A stretch of 45,787 bases of DNA. It comes from Verrucomicrobiia bacterium (GTDB lineage: Bacteria > Verrucomicrobiota > Verrucomicrobiia > Limisphaerales > Fontisphaeraceae). The stretch covers positions 1-45,787 of the forward strand of contig JAOAIT010000051.1 in the NCBI GenBank assembly GCA_026414565.1, written 5' to 3'. The translations under genes and the position numbers were made by a program. Below are positions 23,401-31,217 of the stretch, one piece after another. The notes under the pieces were generated by a model. The model worked only from the letters and a program-made list of their open reading frames with translations, searched no databases and was not told where the DNA came from. Position 1 is the first letter of the stretch, and every line of letters begins with the position of its first letter.

Positions 23401-25096
23401 CGAGGAAGCCGAGGTAGGTGAGGGCGAGCAGGCCGCCGTAGAGGAAGAGGGCGATGACGCCGTGGCGGATGACGAGGCTCAGGCCGCCGAGATATTTTTG
23501 GCGGAGGTTTTCAAAGAGGCGGTTGAAGCCCTTGAAGAACCAGCCGAGGGTGAGGTCGAGGAAACGGCTGAAGCGATCGGTGCGGGCGCCGTGGGGCTGG
23601 AGGAGGAGGGCGCACAGGGCGGGGCTGAGGGTGAGGGCGTTGAAGGCGGAGATGAGGGTGGAGACGGCGATGGTGAGGGCGAATTGTTGATAGAACTTGC
23701 CCTGGATGCCCGGGAGGAAGGCGGTGGGGACAAAGACGGCGCTGAGCACGAGGGCGATGGCCACGACGGCGCCGCTGATTTCGTCCATGGCGATGCGGGT
23801 GGCGGTGACGGGGTCTTTGCCTTCGGCGATGTGGCGCTCGACGTTTTCGACGACGACGATGGCATCGTCCACGACGATGCCGATGGCGAGGACGAGGCCG
23901 AAGAGGGTGAGGTTGTTGATGCTGAAGCCGAGGGCGGCCATGACGGCGAAGGTGCCGATGAGGGAGACGGGGACGGCGATCAGGGGGATGAGGGAGGCCC
24001 GCCAGGTTTGGAGGAAGAGGACCACGACGAGGGTGACCAGGATCATGGCCTCCAGGAGCGTTTGAAAGACCTCGTGGATGGAGGCGCGGATGTATTCGGA
24101 GTCATCGCGGGGGATGCGGTACTCGAGGCCCTTGGGGAAGCGGCGGCTCAGCTCGGCCATGGCTTTGCGGACGGCGTCGGCGGTTTCGATGGTGTTGGAG
24201 CCGGGGAGTTGGAAGACGGCCATGGCGACCATGGGGGTGCCGTCGAGGTAGCTGTCGAGGCTGTAATCGCGGGCGCCCAGCTCCACGCGGGCCACGTCCT
24301 TGAGGCGGAGCAGGCGGCCGTCGGCGTCGGTGCGGAGGATGATCTGCTCGAATTCCTGTTCGGAGGCGAGGCGGCCGCGGACCAGGGCGACCAGTTGCAT
24401 GGGGGTGCCTTTGGGGGCGGGGGACTGGCCGAAGACGCCGCCGGCGACCTCGACGTTTTGCTCGCGGATGGCGGCGATGACGTCGCCGGCGGTCAGGTGG
24501 CGGGCGGCGAGTTTGGCGGGGTCGAGCCAGATGCGCATGCTGTACTCGCGGGTGCCGAAGATGAAGACATCGCCGACGCCGGGGAGGCGGGCGAGGACGT
24601 CTTTGACCTGGAGGTAGGCGTAGTTGCTGAGGAAGATGTCATCGAAGGTGCCGTCGGGGGAGATGAGGGTGACGACCATGGTCATGTTGGGGGAGCGTTT
24701 GCGGACGTCCACGCCCAGGCGGCGGACTTCCTCGGGGAGGCGGGGGAGGGCGCTTTGGACGCGGTTTTGGACCTGGACCTGGGCCTTGTCAATGTCGGTG
24801 CCGACCTTGAAGGTGACCTGGATGGACATGGAGCCGTCGGCGGCGCAGGAGGAGGAGAGGTAGAGCATGTTTTCGACGCCGTTGATTTCCTGCTCGAGGG
24901 GGGTGGCGACGGTGTCGGCGACGGTTTGGGCGTTGGCGCCGGGGTACTGGGCGCGCACGAAGATGGTGGGGGGCGTGATTTCCGGGAATGAGGCGATGGG
25001 CAGGCGCCACAGGGCCAGCAGCCCCACCAGGGTGATGAAGATGGAGAGGACCGATGCAAAGATCGGCCGGCGGATGAAGAAATGCGAAAATTTCAT
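20462..25096 (-). CDS. Fused RND (HAE1) efflux pump and outer-membrane factor lipoprotein
   Basis: One uninterrupted 1544-residue frame. Residues 1 to ~1045 are a proton-driven AcrB/MexB-type pump: MKFSHFFIRRPIFASVLS start, TM4 GIVVDDAIVVVEN with the paired proton-relay Asp, and TM10 LACKNAILIVEFA with the relay Lys. After a ~20-residue Ala/Pro linker comes a hydrophobic stretch with a lipobox (LGLTGC, Cys1079), followed by a complete NodT/OprM-type outer-membrane factor (GPNYHTP, then the two repeated coiled-coil/barrel halves, about 466 residues). No ATG, GTG or TTG codon lies between the last pump helix and Cys1079. Good ribosome site GGAGG five bases before the ATG. The adaptor gene is 34 bases upstream; TetR heads the operon. 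Substrate unknown. Confidence 0.9.
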   Translation of the reverse strand: MKFSHFFIRRPIFASVLSIFITLVGLLALWRLPIASFPEITPPTIFVRAQYPGANAQTVADTVATPLEQEINGVENMLYLSSSCAADGSMSIQVTFKVGTDIDKAQVQVQNRVQSALPRLPEEVRRLGVDVRKRSPNMTMVVTLISPDGTFDDIFLSNYAYLQVKDVLARLPGVGDVFIFGTREYSMRIWLDPAKLAARHLTAGDVIAAIREQNVEVAGGVFGQSPAPKGTPMQLVALVRGRLASEQEFEQIILRTDADGRLLRLKDVARVELGARDYSLDSYLDGTPMVAMAVFQLPGSNTIETADAVRKAMAELSRRFPKGLEYRIPRDDSEYIRASIHEVFQTLLEAMILVTLVVVLFLQTWRASLIPLIAVPVSLIGTFAVMAALGFSINNLTLFGLVLAIGIVVDDAIVVVENVERHIAEGKDPVTATRIAMDEISGAVVAIALVLSAVFVPTAFLPGIQGKFYQQFALTIAVSTLISAFNALTLSPALCALLLQPHGARTDRFSRFLDLTLGWFFKGFNRLFENLRQKYLGGLSLVIRHGVIALFLYGGLLALTYLGFLATPRGFIPQQDKGTLICYLQLPDGASKERTAVVSEKLHQLVRQTPGVEAVIKLDGFSFLNFGSQPNASTLIVRLQSYAQRQQSGLTADKILAQLRPKLASIHEGFAAAFNLPPVDGLGSVGGFKLQIQDRANLGPQALQAAAFQLMAAANQDPRLANVLTTYRAQVPQVLLEVDREKAKTLQVPLQEIWQALSVYLGGLYVNDFTLFGRPFQVRAQADAPFRARPSDATELRVRNAAGQMVPLGTVITVKDTTGPILINHYNLFPSADLSGATRPGVSSGDAIQILNRLAAQLLPPGMAIEWTELSLLELLAGRSAILIFPLCVLMVFLVLAAQYESWSLPLAIILITPMALLFAILGVWARGLENNLFTQIGMVTLIGLACKNAILIVEFARQLQDRNLTRFEAAREACRLRLRPILMTSLAFAFGVLPLMLANGAGAELRQAIGTATFWGTLGVTFFGLFLTPVFYVVIRRWTGEKSKAADFHPASPAAPAAGHGLALGIIGLGLALGLTGCTVGPNYHTPKLATPPAYRHADAAFPAEPVPLEWWRQFQDPALTRLVQTALATNLDLRAATARVREARALRQHSTFDLYPTVRADGGYLRGTRSQDAAGGLPRHLREYELFDAGFDATWEMDLFGRVRRSVEAATAELQGAEAYRQAVGLSVLAEVARNYFELRGAQQEYAVARRNAEVQRESLELIRARVAAGRGTDLDVRRAESQYESTLALLPALETSIQRAIHRLSLLTAQPPAALEPELSPPAALPPMPALVPVGNPADLLRRRPDVRMAERTLAAATARIGLATADLFPRVTWIGSLSLEANQLSGLTGPGADAYSFGPRLSWAALDLGRVRARIKAAGARADAELANYEKAVLTALEDTENALVEVSRAREREARLAAAARAAVEARALAEERYRAGVADYLTVLDAQRTQLAAESQLAQARTRLATALAALYKALGGGWETTLAALPEDPPRAARPQP

Positions 25097-25130
25097 GGTG
25101 GCCTCCAGAAGACAGCACTCAGGACAACAT

Positions 25131-26444
25131 TCAGGCCTTGCCGGCGGGCGGTTTGGCGGCGGGGGCGTTGGTGGGGGCGGCGGGCGGCTGGCCCGGCACT
25201 CCCACCTGGACTTTCATGCCCGGGCGCAACATGAGCAGGCCGCTGACGACGACGGAATCGTCGGGGGTCAAGCCGCTCAGGATGACGCGCTGCAAGCCCT
25301 GGGGGCGTCCGAGCACGACGGGGCGGGGCTGGACGGTTTGGTCCGGGCCGAGGACATAGACAAATTTGCGGGTTTGCTCGGCGAGGATGGCGCCTTCGGG
25401 GATGAGGAGGGCTTTTTCGAGCCGTTCCACCGGCAGGCGCAGGCGGGCGAAGGCGCCCGGCACGAGGGCGCGGTCGGTGTTGGCAAACACGGCGCGCAGG
25501 CGGAGGGTGCCGGTGGCGGGGGTGAGTTGATTGTCCAGGAAATCCACCTGGCCGTGATGGAGGAAATCCGGCTCGCCATCCAGGCGCGCCTCGCACGGCA
25601 GGGCGGGGACGCCGGCGGCGCCGGCCAGGGCGAGGCCGGCCTTGCGATATTGGAAATAGGCGCGTTCGCTCACATCGAAGCAGGCGTAAATGGGCGAGTG
25701 GGTGACGAGCGTGACGAGGACGGTGCCCGGCGCCTGGCCGCCGCCCTGGACGAGGTTGCCCACGGTGACGAGGCGCCGGCCGACGCGGCCGGCAATGGGG
25801 GCGGTGACGCGGGTGTAGTCGAGATTGAGTTGGGCGGTTTTGATGGCGGCCTCGGCGGCGGCCACGGCGGCTTCGGCGGCGGCCACGGCGGCCTGGGCGG
25901 CCTGGAGGGCGGCCTCGGCTTCGCGGACGGCCTTGGTGCGGAGGTCCAGTTCCTCCTCGGAGATGGCGCGGGCCTGCTGGAGGCGGGTGGCGCGCTGGAG
26001 GTCGTTGCGGGCCAGCTCGAGGCGGGTGAGGATTTGTTGTTGCTGGGCTTTGGCCTGCTCCACGCCGGCCTGGGCGCGGAGGCGTTCGGCCTGGGCGCGG
26101 GCGAGGTCGGCGGCGAAGGGGCGGGGATCAATGATTACGAGGAGGTCGCCGGCCTTGACTTCGGCGCCGTCGGTGAAATGGATGGACTCGATGTAGCCGG
26201 AGACGCGGGCGCGGACTTCCACGGCTTCCACGGCCTCGAAGCGGGCGGGGTATTCATCGTAATTGGTGATGGCGGTCAGGATTGGCCGGGCGACGCTGAC
26301 GAGGGGCGTGAGGCCCTGGGGCGCGCCGGGCGGGGTTTTGGGGCGGCAGGCGGAGGCCAGCCCCAGGGCGGTGAGGAGCGCGAGCAAGGGGGTTGCGACG
26401 CGGGTTGAACGGTGGTTATACCAAACGGTAGTACGGGTTTGCAT
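25131..26444 (-). CDS. RND efflux periplasmic adaptor lipoprotein (MFP/HlyD family)
   Basis: Membrane-fusion protein that bridges the inner-membrane pump and the outer-membrane channel. The 437-residue protein has a lipoprotein signal (LLALLTALGLASAC, lipid-carrying Cys after residue 30) and a barrel-sandwich/lipoyl half VRARVSGYIESIHFTDGAEVKAGDLL. A long Ala/Glu/Arg-rich coiled coil (about 100-200), the second lipoyl half (RVTAPIAGRVGRRLVTVGNLV) and a beta-barrel/membrane-proximal region end in a Pro/Ala-rich tail. The start at 26444 has GGAGAAAG eight bases upstream; the frame is open upstream without homology. It sits between tetR and the pump gene, in normal acrA-acrB order. Confidence 0.93.
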   Translation of the reverse strand: MQTRTTVWYNHRSTRVATPLLALLTALGLASACRPKTPPGAPQGLTPLVSVARPILTAITNYDEYPARFEAVEAVEVRARVSGYIESIHFTDGAEVKAGDLLVIIDPRPFAADLARAQAERLRAQAGVEQAKAQQQQILTRLELARNDLQRATRLQQARAISEEELDLRTKAVREAEAALQAAQAAVAAAEAAVAAAEAAIKTAQLNLDYTRVTAPIAGRVGRRLVTVGNLVQGGGQAPGTVLVTLVTHSPIYACFDVSERAYFQYRKAGLALAGAAGVPALPCEARLDGEPDFLHHGQVDFLDNQLTPATGTLRLRAVFANTDRALVPGAFARLRLPVERLEKALLIPEGAILAEQTRKFVYVLGPDQTVQPRPVVLGRPQGLQRVILSGLTPDDSVVVSGLLMLRPGMKVQVGVPGQPPAAPTNAPAAKPPAGKA

Positions 26445-26493
26445 AAAGACTTTCTCCGGTGTGGTGGTGATGGTTAAAGCATGGTGCAAGGGG

Positions 26494-27159
26494 TTATGGC
26501 GCCGGTGGCGGGGGCGCCAGCGGCGCGCGCATGGCCGCGGCGAAATAGGCCACGAGGCGGGGCAGGACGGATTCCGTCTGCCGCAAATCAAATTGTCCCG
26601 CGCTTTCCTCCCAAAGCCGCTGGGGATGGCCCAGGAGGTAACCCAAGGCCCCCCACAAACAGATGGTGCGCCAGCTTAGTTCCTCGCGGGTGAGGTGGGG
26701 GCAGGCGAGGGCGAGGCGGCGCAGGAATTCCTCGCGGAGGTCCTGGTGGAGCTGGCGGAGCATGGCCTGGGTGCGGGAGCTAGGCTCGGAGACGATGCGG
26801 CCGATGAGGCGGACGGTGACGGAGGAGTGGGTGGTGCGGGCGGCGAGGCGGAGGGGGGGCAGGAGCATGGCTTCGAGGACCTCCTCGAGGGTGAGGGGGC
26901 GGCCGGCGGCCTGGCGGTCTTTGGCCTGCAAGAGGGCGTAGTGCTCGTCGCGGAGGGGGCCGAAGCGGCGGCGGAAGACGGCTTCGAGGAGGCCTTCCTT
27001 GCTGCGGAAGTAGTAATAGACGGTGGGGAGGTTGACGCGGGCGCGGGCGACGATGTCGCGGAGGGAGGCGCCCTCGTAGCCGAGTTCGGCGAAAGCGGCT
27101 TCGGCCGCATCGAGGATGCGTTTTTGGGGCGGGCGTCCGGTGCGCGGTCGGGCGTTCAT
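26494..27159 (-). CDS. TetR-family transcriptional repressor of the efflux operon
   Basis: A 221-residue regulator. The N-terminal helix-turn-helix matches the family (RILDAAEAAFAELGYEGASLRDIVARARVNLPTVYYYFRSKEGLLEAVF, residues 14-62), and the helical C-terminal ligand/dimerisation half resembles the AcrR/CerR type (DUF1956-like). It heads the operon with the adaptor (49 bases downstream) and the pump fusion, so it probably represses all three, itself included. The ATG at 27159 is preferred because the open frame upstream runs through the perfect palindrome 27173-27190 and the promoter. Confidence 0.93.
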   Translation of the reverse strand: MNARPRTGRPPQKRILDAAEAAFAELGYEGASLRDIVARARVNLPTVYYYFRSKEGLLEAVFRRRFGPLRDEHYALLQAKDRQAAGRPLTLEEVLEAMLLPPLRLAARTTHSSVTVRLIGRIVSEPSSRTQAMLRQLHQDLREEFLRRLALACPHLTREELSWRTICLWGALGYLLGHPQRLWEESAGQFDLRQTESVLPRLVAYFAAAMRAPLAPPPPAP

Positions 27160-27172
27160 ACCTAACGTTTGT

Positions 27173-27190
27173 TTATAACGTTCGTTATAA
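27173..27190 (-). promoter_or_regulatory. Palindromic TetR operator
   Basis: TTATAACGTTCGTTATAA: perfect 8-bp arms around a 2-base spacer, AT-rich in a GC-rich genome. It abuts the tetR -10 box and covers the expected start point, 13 bases before the ATG. A partial second copy (AACGTTTGTTTATAACG) runs into it on the gene side, so two dimers might bind. Confidence 0.8.
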
Positions 27191-27219
27191 TTCATACCGC
27201 ATGGGGCGGGGGTGTGCAA
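27191..27219 (-). promoter_or_regulatory. Promoter of the tetR-efflux operon
   Basis: Minus strand: TTGCAC (27219-27214), exactly 17 bases, TATGAA (27196-27191). The operator begins at the next base, so a bound repressor would block polymerase at the start site. Confidence 0.6.
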
Positions 27220-27318
27220 GCACTTTTTTTCTTTTTTAAGATTGCCCGCGCCGCCGCCGCAGGGCATGAAAGGCGGCGCGCGGGGCGACGCGGTGCAGCG
27301 GGCGCGCCGTCATGGACC

Positions 27319-28020
27319 ATGAAATTGTGTTTGCTGGGATTGCCGGAGATCAAACCGGGCAGGATTAACATCAAAGATGCGCGGCTGGACGAGGCCGATC
27401 GGCTGGTCGAGGCCAAGAAGAAGACCTATGCCCAGGTGGAGGCGGTGGGGGAGGAGGGGCTGGCGACGGCGGAGGCGGTGCTGACGACGGCGGAGGGGCG
27501 GGCGGATTTGATTTTGCGGGATTTGGAGCTGGTGGAGACGCGGCTGGCGCGCGGCCCGGGGGAGGCGGAGGGGCGGGTGCTGGAGAAATTGAAGGGATTG
27601 TTGGAGGGCGAGATTTTGCTGCGGCAGGCCGGGCTGGCGGCGGAGGAATGGCAGGCGGTGCAGGCGCATCAGTTTCTGACGCAGAAACCGGTGATTGTGG
27701 CGAGCGAGGCGGAGCGTCAGGATCCCGAGGCCTTGATCGTGCGGGCCGTGCGCGAGGGGGGTTATATCAGCTTTCTGACGGTGGGGGGCAAGGAGAATCG
27801 GGCGTGGTTGATCCGGGAGGGGATTACGGCGTGGGAGGCGGCGGGGGTGATCCACAGCGACATTCAGAAGGGGTTCATCCGGGCGGAGATCATCAGTTAC
27901 GCCGATTTCATTGCGGCCGGGGGGGAGACGGAGGCCAAGCGGGCGGGCAAACTGCGGCTGGAGACCAAGACGTACGTGATGCAGGACTACGATCTGGTCA
28001 ACTTCCGCTTCAACAAATAG
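27319..28020 (+). CDS. YchF-like protein lacking the GTPase core (DUF933/TGS C-terminus)
   Basis: The last ~70 residues are unmistakably the YchF/OLA1 TGS (DUF933) domain: NRAWLIREGITAWEAAGVIHSD, FIRAEIISYADF, AKRAGKLRLETK and a final VNFRFNK. The middle (about 55-145) matches the helical insert of YchF (VLEKLKGLLEGE, then SAEEK-like LAAEEWQAVQAHQFLTQKP). The start MKLCLLGLPEIKPGR imitates YchF beta-strand 1 but has no GxxGxGKS/T P-loop, and the G2-G3 region is missing; the protein is 233 residues against ~363. It therefore should not bind ATP/GTP in the YchF way. Clean frame and intact end suggest a maintained gene, not a fragment. Function unknown; a ribosome link via TGS is only a guess. 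gspE follows 73 bases later. Confidence 0.8.
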   Translation: MKLCLLGLPEIKPGRINIKDARLDEADRLVEAKKKTYAQVEAVGEEGLATAEAVLTTAEGRADLILRDLELVETRLARGPGEAEGRVLEKLKGLLEGEILLRQAGLAAEEWQAVQAHQFLTQKPVIVASEAERQDPEALIVRAVREGGYISFLTVGGKENRAWLIREGITAWEAAGVIHSDIQKGFIRAEIISYADFIAAGGETEAKRAGKLRLETKTYVMQDYDLVNFRFNK

Positions 28021-28093
28021 GGGGGAGGGAGGGGATGGGCGCGCAACTTTTTGGGATTCGCTGTGTATATAACCCTGTGGCAGACACACGGGC

Positions 28094-29848
28094 ATGACGT
28101 TCCCACCGGTCACTGAAGTGTTGGCGGCGGCGCTGCAAGTGTCGCCGTCGCAAGTGGAGACGTGGCGGTCCATCTGGCTGAAGGCCGGAGAGGACGGCCA
28201 TGCGGAGCCATTGCTGGATTTTTTGTGCCGGGAGCGGGGGATGGCGGAGGAGGCGTTTTTGCAGCAGTTGGCGCGGGTGCTGGGGCTGCCGTATCTGGAT
28301 TTGCCGAAGGTGGACGTGCCGACGGAGGCGCGGAACAAGATATCCACGAAGGTGGCGTTTCAATATTTTGCGCTGCCGACGGCCTTTGCGAACGGGGTGC
28401 TGCAGGTGTGCGTGTGCAATCCGTTTGACGCGGCGATGCTGAGCGCGGTGCAATTTGACGCCGGGCTGCCGGTGAGCCTGGCGCTGGCGCCGCGGGCGGA
28501 GGTGGAGAAGGCGCTCAAGAAATACTACGGGGTGGGGGCGGCGACGCTGGACGAGGTGTCGGAGCAGGAGGAGGAGATACCGGATTTTGGGCCGTTGTCG
28601 GACAAGGAGATCACGGGGGACGATCAGGAGGCCAGCGTGATCAAGTTTGTGAACCAGGTGATCTGGGAGGCGTTCAAGGATCGGGCGACTGACATCCATT
28701 TTGAGCCGGCGGAGGATGAGCTGCGGATTCGCTACCGGATTGATGGGATTTTGCATCAGACGCCGATGCCGCCGCAGTTGAAGAAGTTCCAGGCCTCGAT
28801 CATATCGCGCATCAAGGTGATGAGCGGGATGAACATAGCCGAGAAGCGGCTGCCGCAGGACGGGCGGATCAACGTGCGCATCAAGGGGGAGGAGCTGGAC
28901 ATCCGGGTGTCCACGGTGCCGACGGTGTATGGGGAAAGCGTGTCGCTGCGCCTGCTGACGCGGGGGAAGGTGTTTTTGGGGCTGGACAAGCTGGGTTTTT
29001 CGGCGGAGCAGGAGGCGCGGATTCGGGAGATCATCGTGAAGCCGCACGGGATCATGCTGGTGACGGGCCCGACGGGGTCGGGGAAGTCCACGTCGTTGTA
29101 TGCGTTTTTGAGCAGCATCAATTCGGTCACCAAGCGCATCATCACGATTGAGGAGCCGGTGGAGTACGAGCTGAAGGGGATCAACCAGATTGCGGTGCGT
29201 TCGGACATTGGGCTGACGTTTGCGGTGGGGCTGCGGCACATATTGCGGCAGGATCCGAATGTGATCATGGTGGGGGAGATTCGGGATTTGGAGACGGCGG
29301 AGATTGCCATACGGGCGGCGCTGACGGGGCATCTGGTGTTCAGCACGCTGCACACCAATGACGCGCCGAGCGCGTTCACGCGGTTGATTGACATGGGGAT
29401 TGAGCCGTTTCTGGTGGCGTCGTCGGTGGAGGCGGTGCTGGCGCAGCGGCTGGTGCGGACGATCTGCCCGCAGTGCAAGGTGGAGCAGAAGGTGGAGCGG
29501 GATTATTTGCGGAAGATTGGGTTTCCGGAGGAGCACATTGAGACGGCGGTTTTTTACCGGGGGGCGGGGTGCGAGGAGTGCCGGCAACTGGGATACCAGG
29601 GGCGGACGGGGATTTATGAGCTGTTGTTGGTGACCGAGCCGATCCGGCCGTTGATCATGAATCGGGCGCCGGCCACGGCGATTGCGGCGCAGGCCATTGC
29701 GGAGGGCATGCACACGCTGCGGCAGGACGGCTGGAACAAGGTGATGGCGGGGATCACCACCCTTGAGGAGGTGCTGCGGGTGACCCAGACGGAGGAGCAC
29801 CGCAGCCTGATGGAGGAATCCCGCACGGAACTGCTGGCCCGCGCTTAA
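28094..29848 (+). CDS. gspE: GspE/PilB-family secretion or pilus assembly ATPase
   Basis: Hexameric cytoplasmic motor of type II secretion or type IV pilus assembly. The 584-residue protein has an MshEN-type N-terminal domain (about 1-150), Walker A GPTGSGKST (325-333), an Asp box in TIEEPVEYEL, Walker B-type VGEIRDLETAEIA, a His box HLVFSTLHTNDA, and a tetracysteine zinc site CPQC (458-461) / CEEC (493-496), the latter typical of GspE and PilB and absent from PilT retraction motors. First of a tight run with pilM/N, pilO and the secretin. A TATATAA box (28066-28072) upstream may be its -10. T2SS and T4P cannot be told apart from this gene alone. Confidence 0.94.
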   Translation: MTFPPVTEVLAAALQVSPSQVETWRSIWLKAGEDGHAEPLLDFLCRERGMAEEAFLQQLARVLGLPYLDLPKVDVPTEARNKISTKVAFQYFALPTAFANGVLQVCVCNPFDAAMLSAVQFDAGLPVSLALAPRAEVEKALKKYYGVGAATLDEVSEQEEEIPDFGPLSDKEITGDDQEASVIKFVNQVIWEAFKDRATDIHFEPAEDELRIRYRIDGILHQTPMPPQLKKFQASIISRIKVMSGMNIAEKRLPQDGRINVRIKGEELDIRVSTVPTVYGESVSLRLLTRGKVFLGLDKLGFSAEQEARIREIIVKPHGIMLVTGPTGSGKSTSLYAFLSSINSVTKRIITIEEPVEYELKGINQIAVRSDIGLTFAVGLRHILRQDPNVIMVGEIRDLETAEIAIRAALTGHLVFSTLHTNDAPSAFTRLIDMGIEPFLVASSVEAVLAQRLVRTICPQCKVEQKVERDYLRKIGFPEEHIETAVFYRGAGCEECRQLGYQGRTGIYELLLVTEPIRPLIMNRAPATAIAAQAIAEGMHTLRQDGWNKVMAGITTLEEVLRVTQTEEHRSLMEESRTELLARA

Positions 29849-29852
29849 GTCT

Positions 29853-31217
29853 ATGGCGATCCCCCCCAGCAACGTGTATCAGCCCGCCGGCCGGCGGTTG
29901 TTATGGCATTTTGCGGGGGCCGGCGGGGCCGCCGCCGAGTTGAAGCCGGCGCGGGAACTGCCGTTGAGCAGCCAGGAGCCGCCGCCCAAGGCCCTGGTGG
30001 CGAAGGGGTGGAGCGCTTTTTTGAGCCGGCGGATCAATCTGGCGTGGCTGCCGGCGGGGACGGCGTTTGTGCGGGCGGTGACGCTGCCGGTGATGCCGCG
30101 GGAGGAGCTGGTGGCGGCGGTTGAATTTCAACTGGAGAAACTTTCGCCCCTGCCGCCCACGCACATTGTGTGGAGTGTGGAGCCGCTGCCGCAGGTGGTG
30201 AACGGGCAGCAGACGGTGGTGGTGCTGATTGCGGCGCGGCAGCAGGTGGAGCAGGTGCTGGGGCAGTTGGAGGCGCAGGGGTATCTGGCGGACCGGCTGG
30301 AGGCGCCGGCGCTGGATTTGTTGATGAGCGTGCCGGGCCAGGCGGAGGGATTGTGGCTCTATCCGCCGCAGGAGGGGGCGGAGGCGTGCTGGCTGGCGGC
30401 GTGGTGGAGCGGGGGGCTGCTGCGGCATGTGGGGATGATGCATCTGCCGGAGGGGGAGCAGCGGGCGCAGGTGTTGCGGGATCAGCTCCGGCTCATGGCG
30501 TGGTCCGGGGAGGTGGAGGGGTGGCTGAGCGGGCCGTGGGCGTGGCATCTGGTGGCCGACAGTGTGGCGGCGGCGTTGTGGGAGCCGCTGGTGCGGGAGG
30601 TGGCGGGGGGGCCGGTCACGGTGGTGGCGCCGCCGCCGCTGAGCCGGCTGGCCGGGCAGACGGTGAAACGCGCGGCTGCGGCGCTGGCGGCCAAACTGCC
30701 GGGGCTGCTGCCGGCGGAGGTGGCGCAGCAGTACCGGGCGCGTTTGGTGGACGGGCTGTGGATGAGCAGCCTGAGCACGGTGTTTGCGGTGTATCTGGTG
30801 GTGGTGCTGGCGTATGTGGGCTACCTGGAATTTCTGGAGTACCGCCTGGCGCGGGTGGAGGCGCAGGTGGCGGCGGTGAGCGGGTCGTACACGAACGCGC
30901 AACAGATCAAGTTTCAGGTGCAGATCCTGCAGGAGCAGCAAAATCTGAAGTATGCCGCGCTGGAGGTGTGGGATGCGGTGGCGCGGACGCTGCCGCAGGA
31001 GTGCACGCTGCAATCGCTGAATTTCTCGCGGGAGCGGACGCTGACGCTGTTTGGCACGGTGACGGAGGGCAACAACCAGGCGGTGTTTGATTTCAACAAC
31101 GCCCTGAAGCAGGTGGAATTCAACGGCCGGCCGCTGTTTGCGAAGGTGTCGGCGCCCTTTCTGGACACGCGGCAGGGGCGGTGGAACTTCACCTGTGAAC
31201 TGAATCGTCTGGAATGA
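29853..31217 (+). CDS. PilM/PilN- or GspL-like inner-membrane assembly protein
   Basis: A 454-residue bitopic protein. Residues ~1-270 look like the actin-fold PilM/GspL cytoplasmic part: VTLPVMPREELVAAVEFQLEKLSPLPP is the characteristic PilM/GspL stretch. A single membrane helix (about 307-327, VFAVYLVVVLAYVGYLEF) is followed by a coiled coil and a ferredoxin-like periplasmic PilN/GspL-C domain (LPQECTLQSLNFSRERTLTLFGTV). The fusion of cytoplasmic and membrane parts is GspL-like. Starts 4 bases after gspE and overlaps pilO by four bases, so it is in the same operon. It would tie the ATPase to the inner-membrane platform. Confidence 0.82.
   Translation: MAIPPSNVYQPAGRRLLWHFAGAGGAAAELKPARELPLSSQEPPPKALVAKGWSAFLSRRINLAWLPAGTAFVRAVTLPVMPREELVAAVEFQLEKLSPLPPTHIVWSVEPLPQVVNGQQTVVVLIAARQQVEQVLGQLEAQGYLADRLEAPALDLLMSVPGQAEGLWLYPPQEGAEACWLAAWWSGGLLRHVGMMHLPEGEQRAQVLRDQLRLMAWSGEVEGWLSGPWAWHLVADSVAAALWEPLVREVAGGPVTVVAPPPLSRLAGQTVKRAAAALAAKLPGLLPAEVAQQYRARLVDGLWMSSLSTVFAVYLVVVLAYVGYLEFLEYRLARVEAQVAAVSGSYTNAQQIKFQVQILQEQQNLKYAALEVWDAVARTLPQECTLQSLNFSRERTLTLFGTVTEGNNQAVFDFNNALKQVEFNGRPLFAKVSAPFLDTRQGRWNFTCELNRLE

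Noticed and set aside
21158-24991. A 1277-codon open frame on the plus strand, antisense to the efflux pump
   Set aside because: It is a shadow of GC-rich codon use: Gly/Ala/Glu/Val-rich with no motif, while the minus strand encodes a textbook RND pump. Similar long antisense frames at 9253-11397 and 13933-16119 are rejected for the same reason.
27160-27267. Longer TetR N-terminus
   Set aside because: It would translate the promoter and the perfect operator palindrome and adds nothing resembling TetR.
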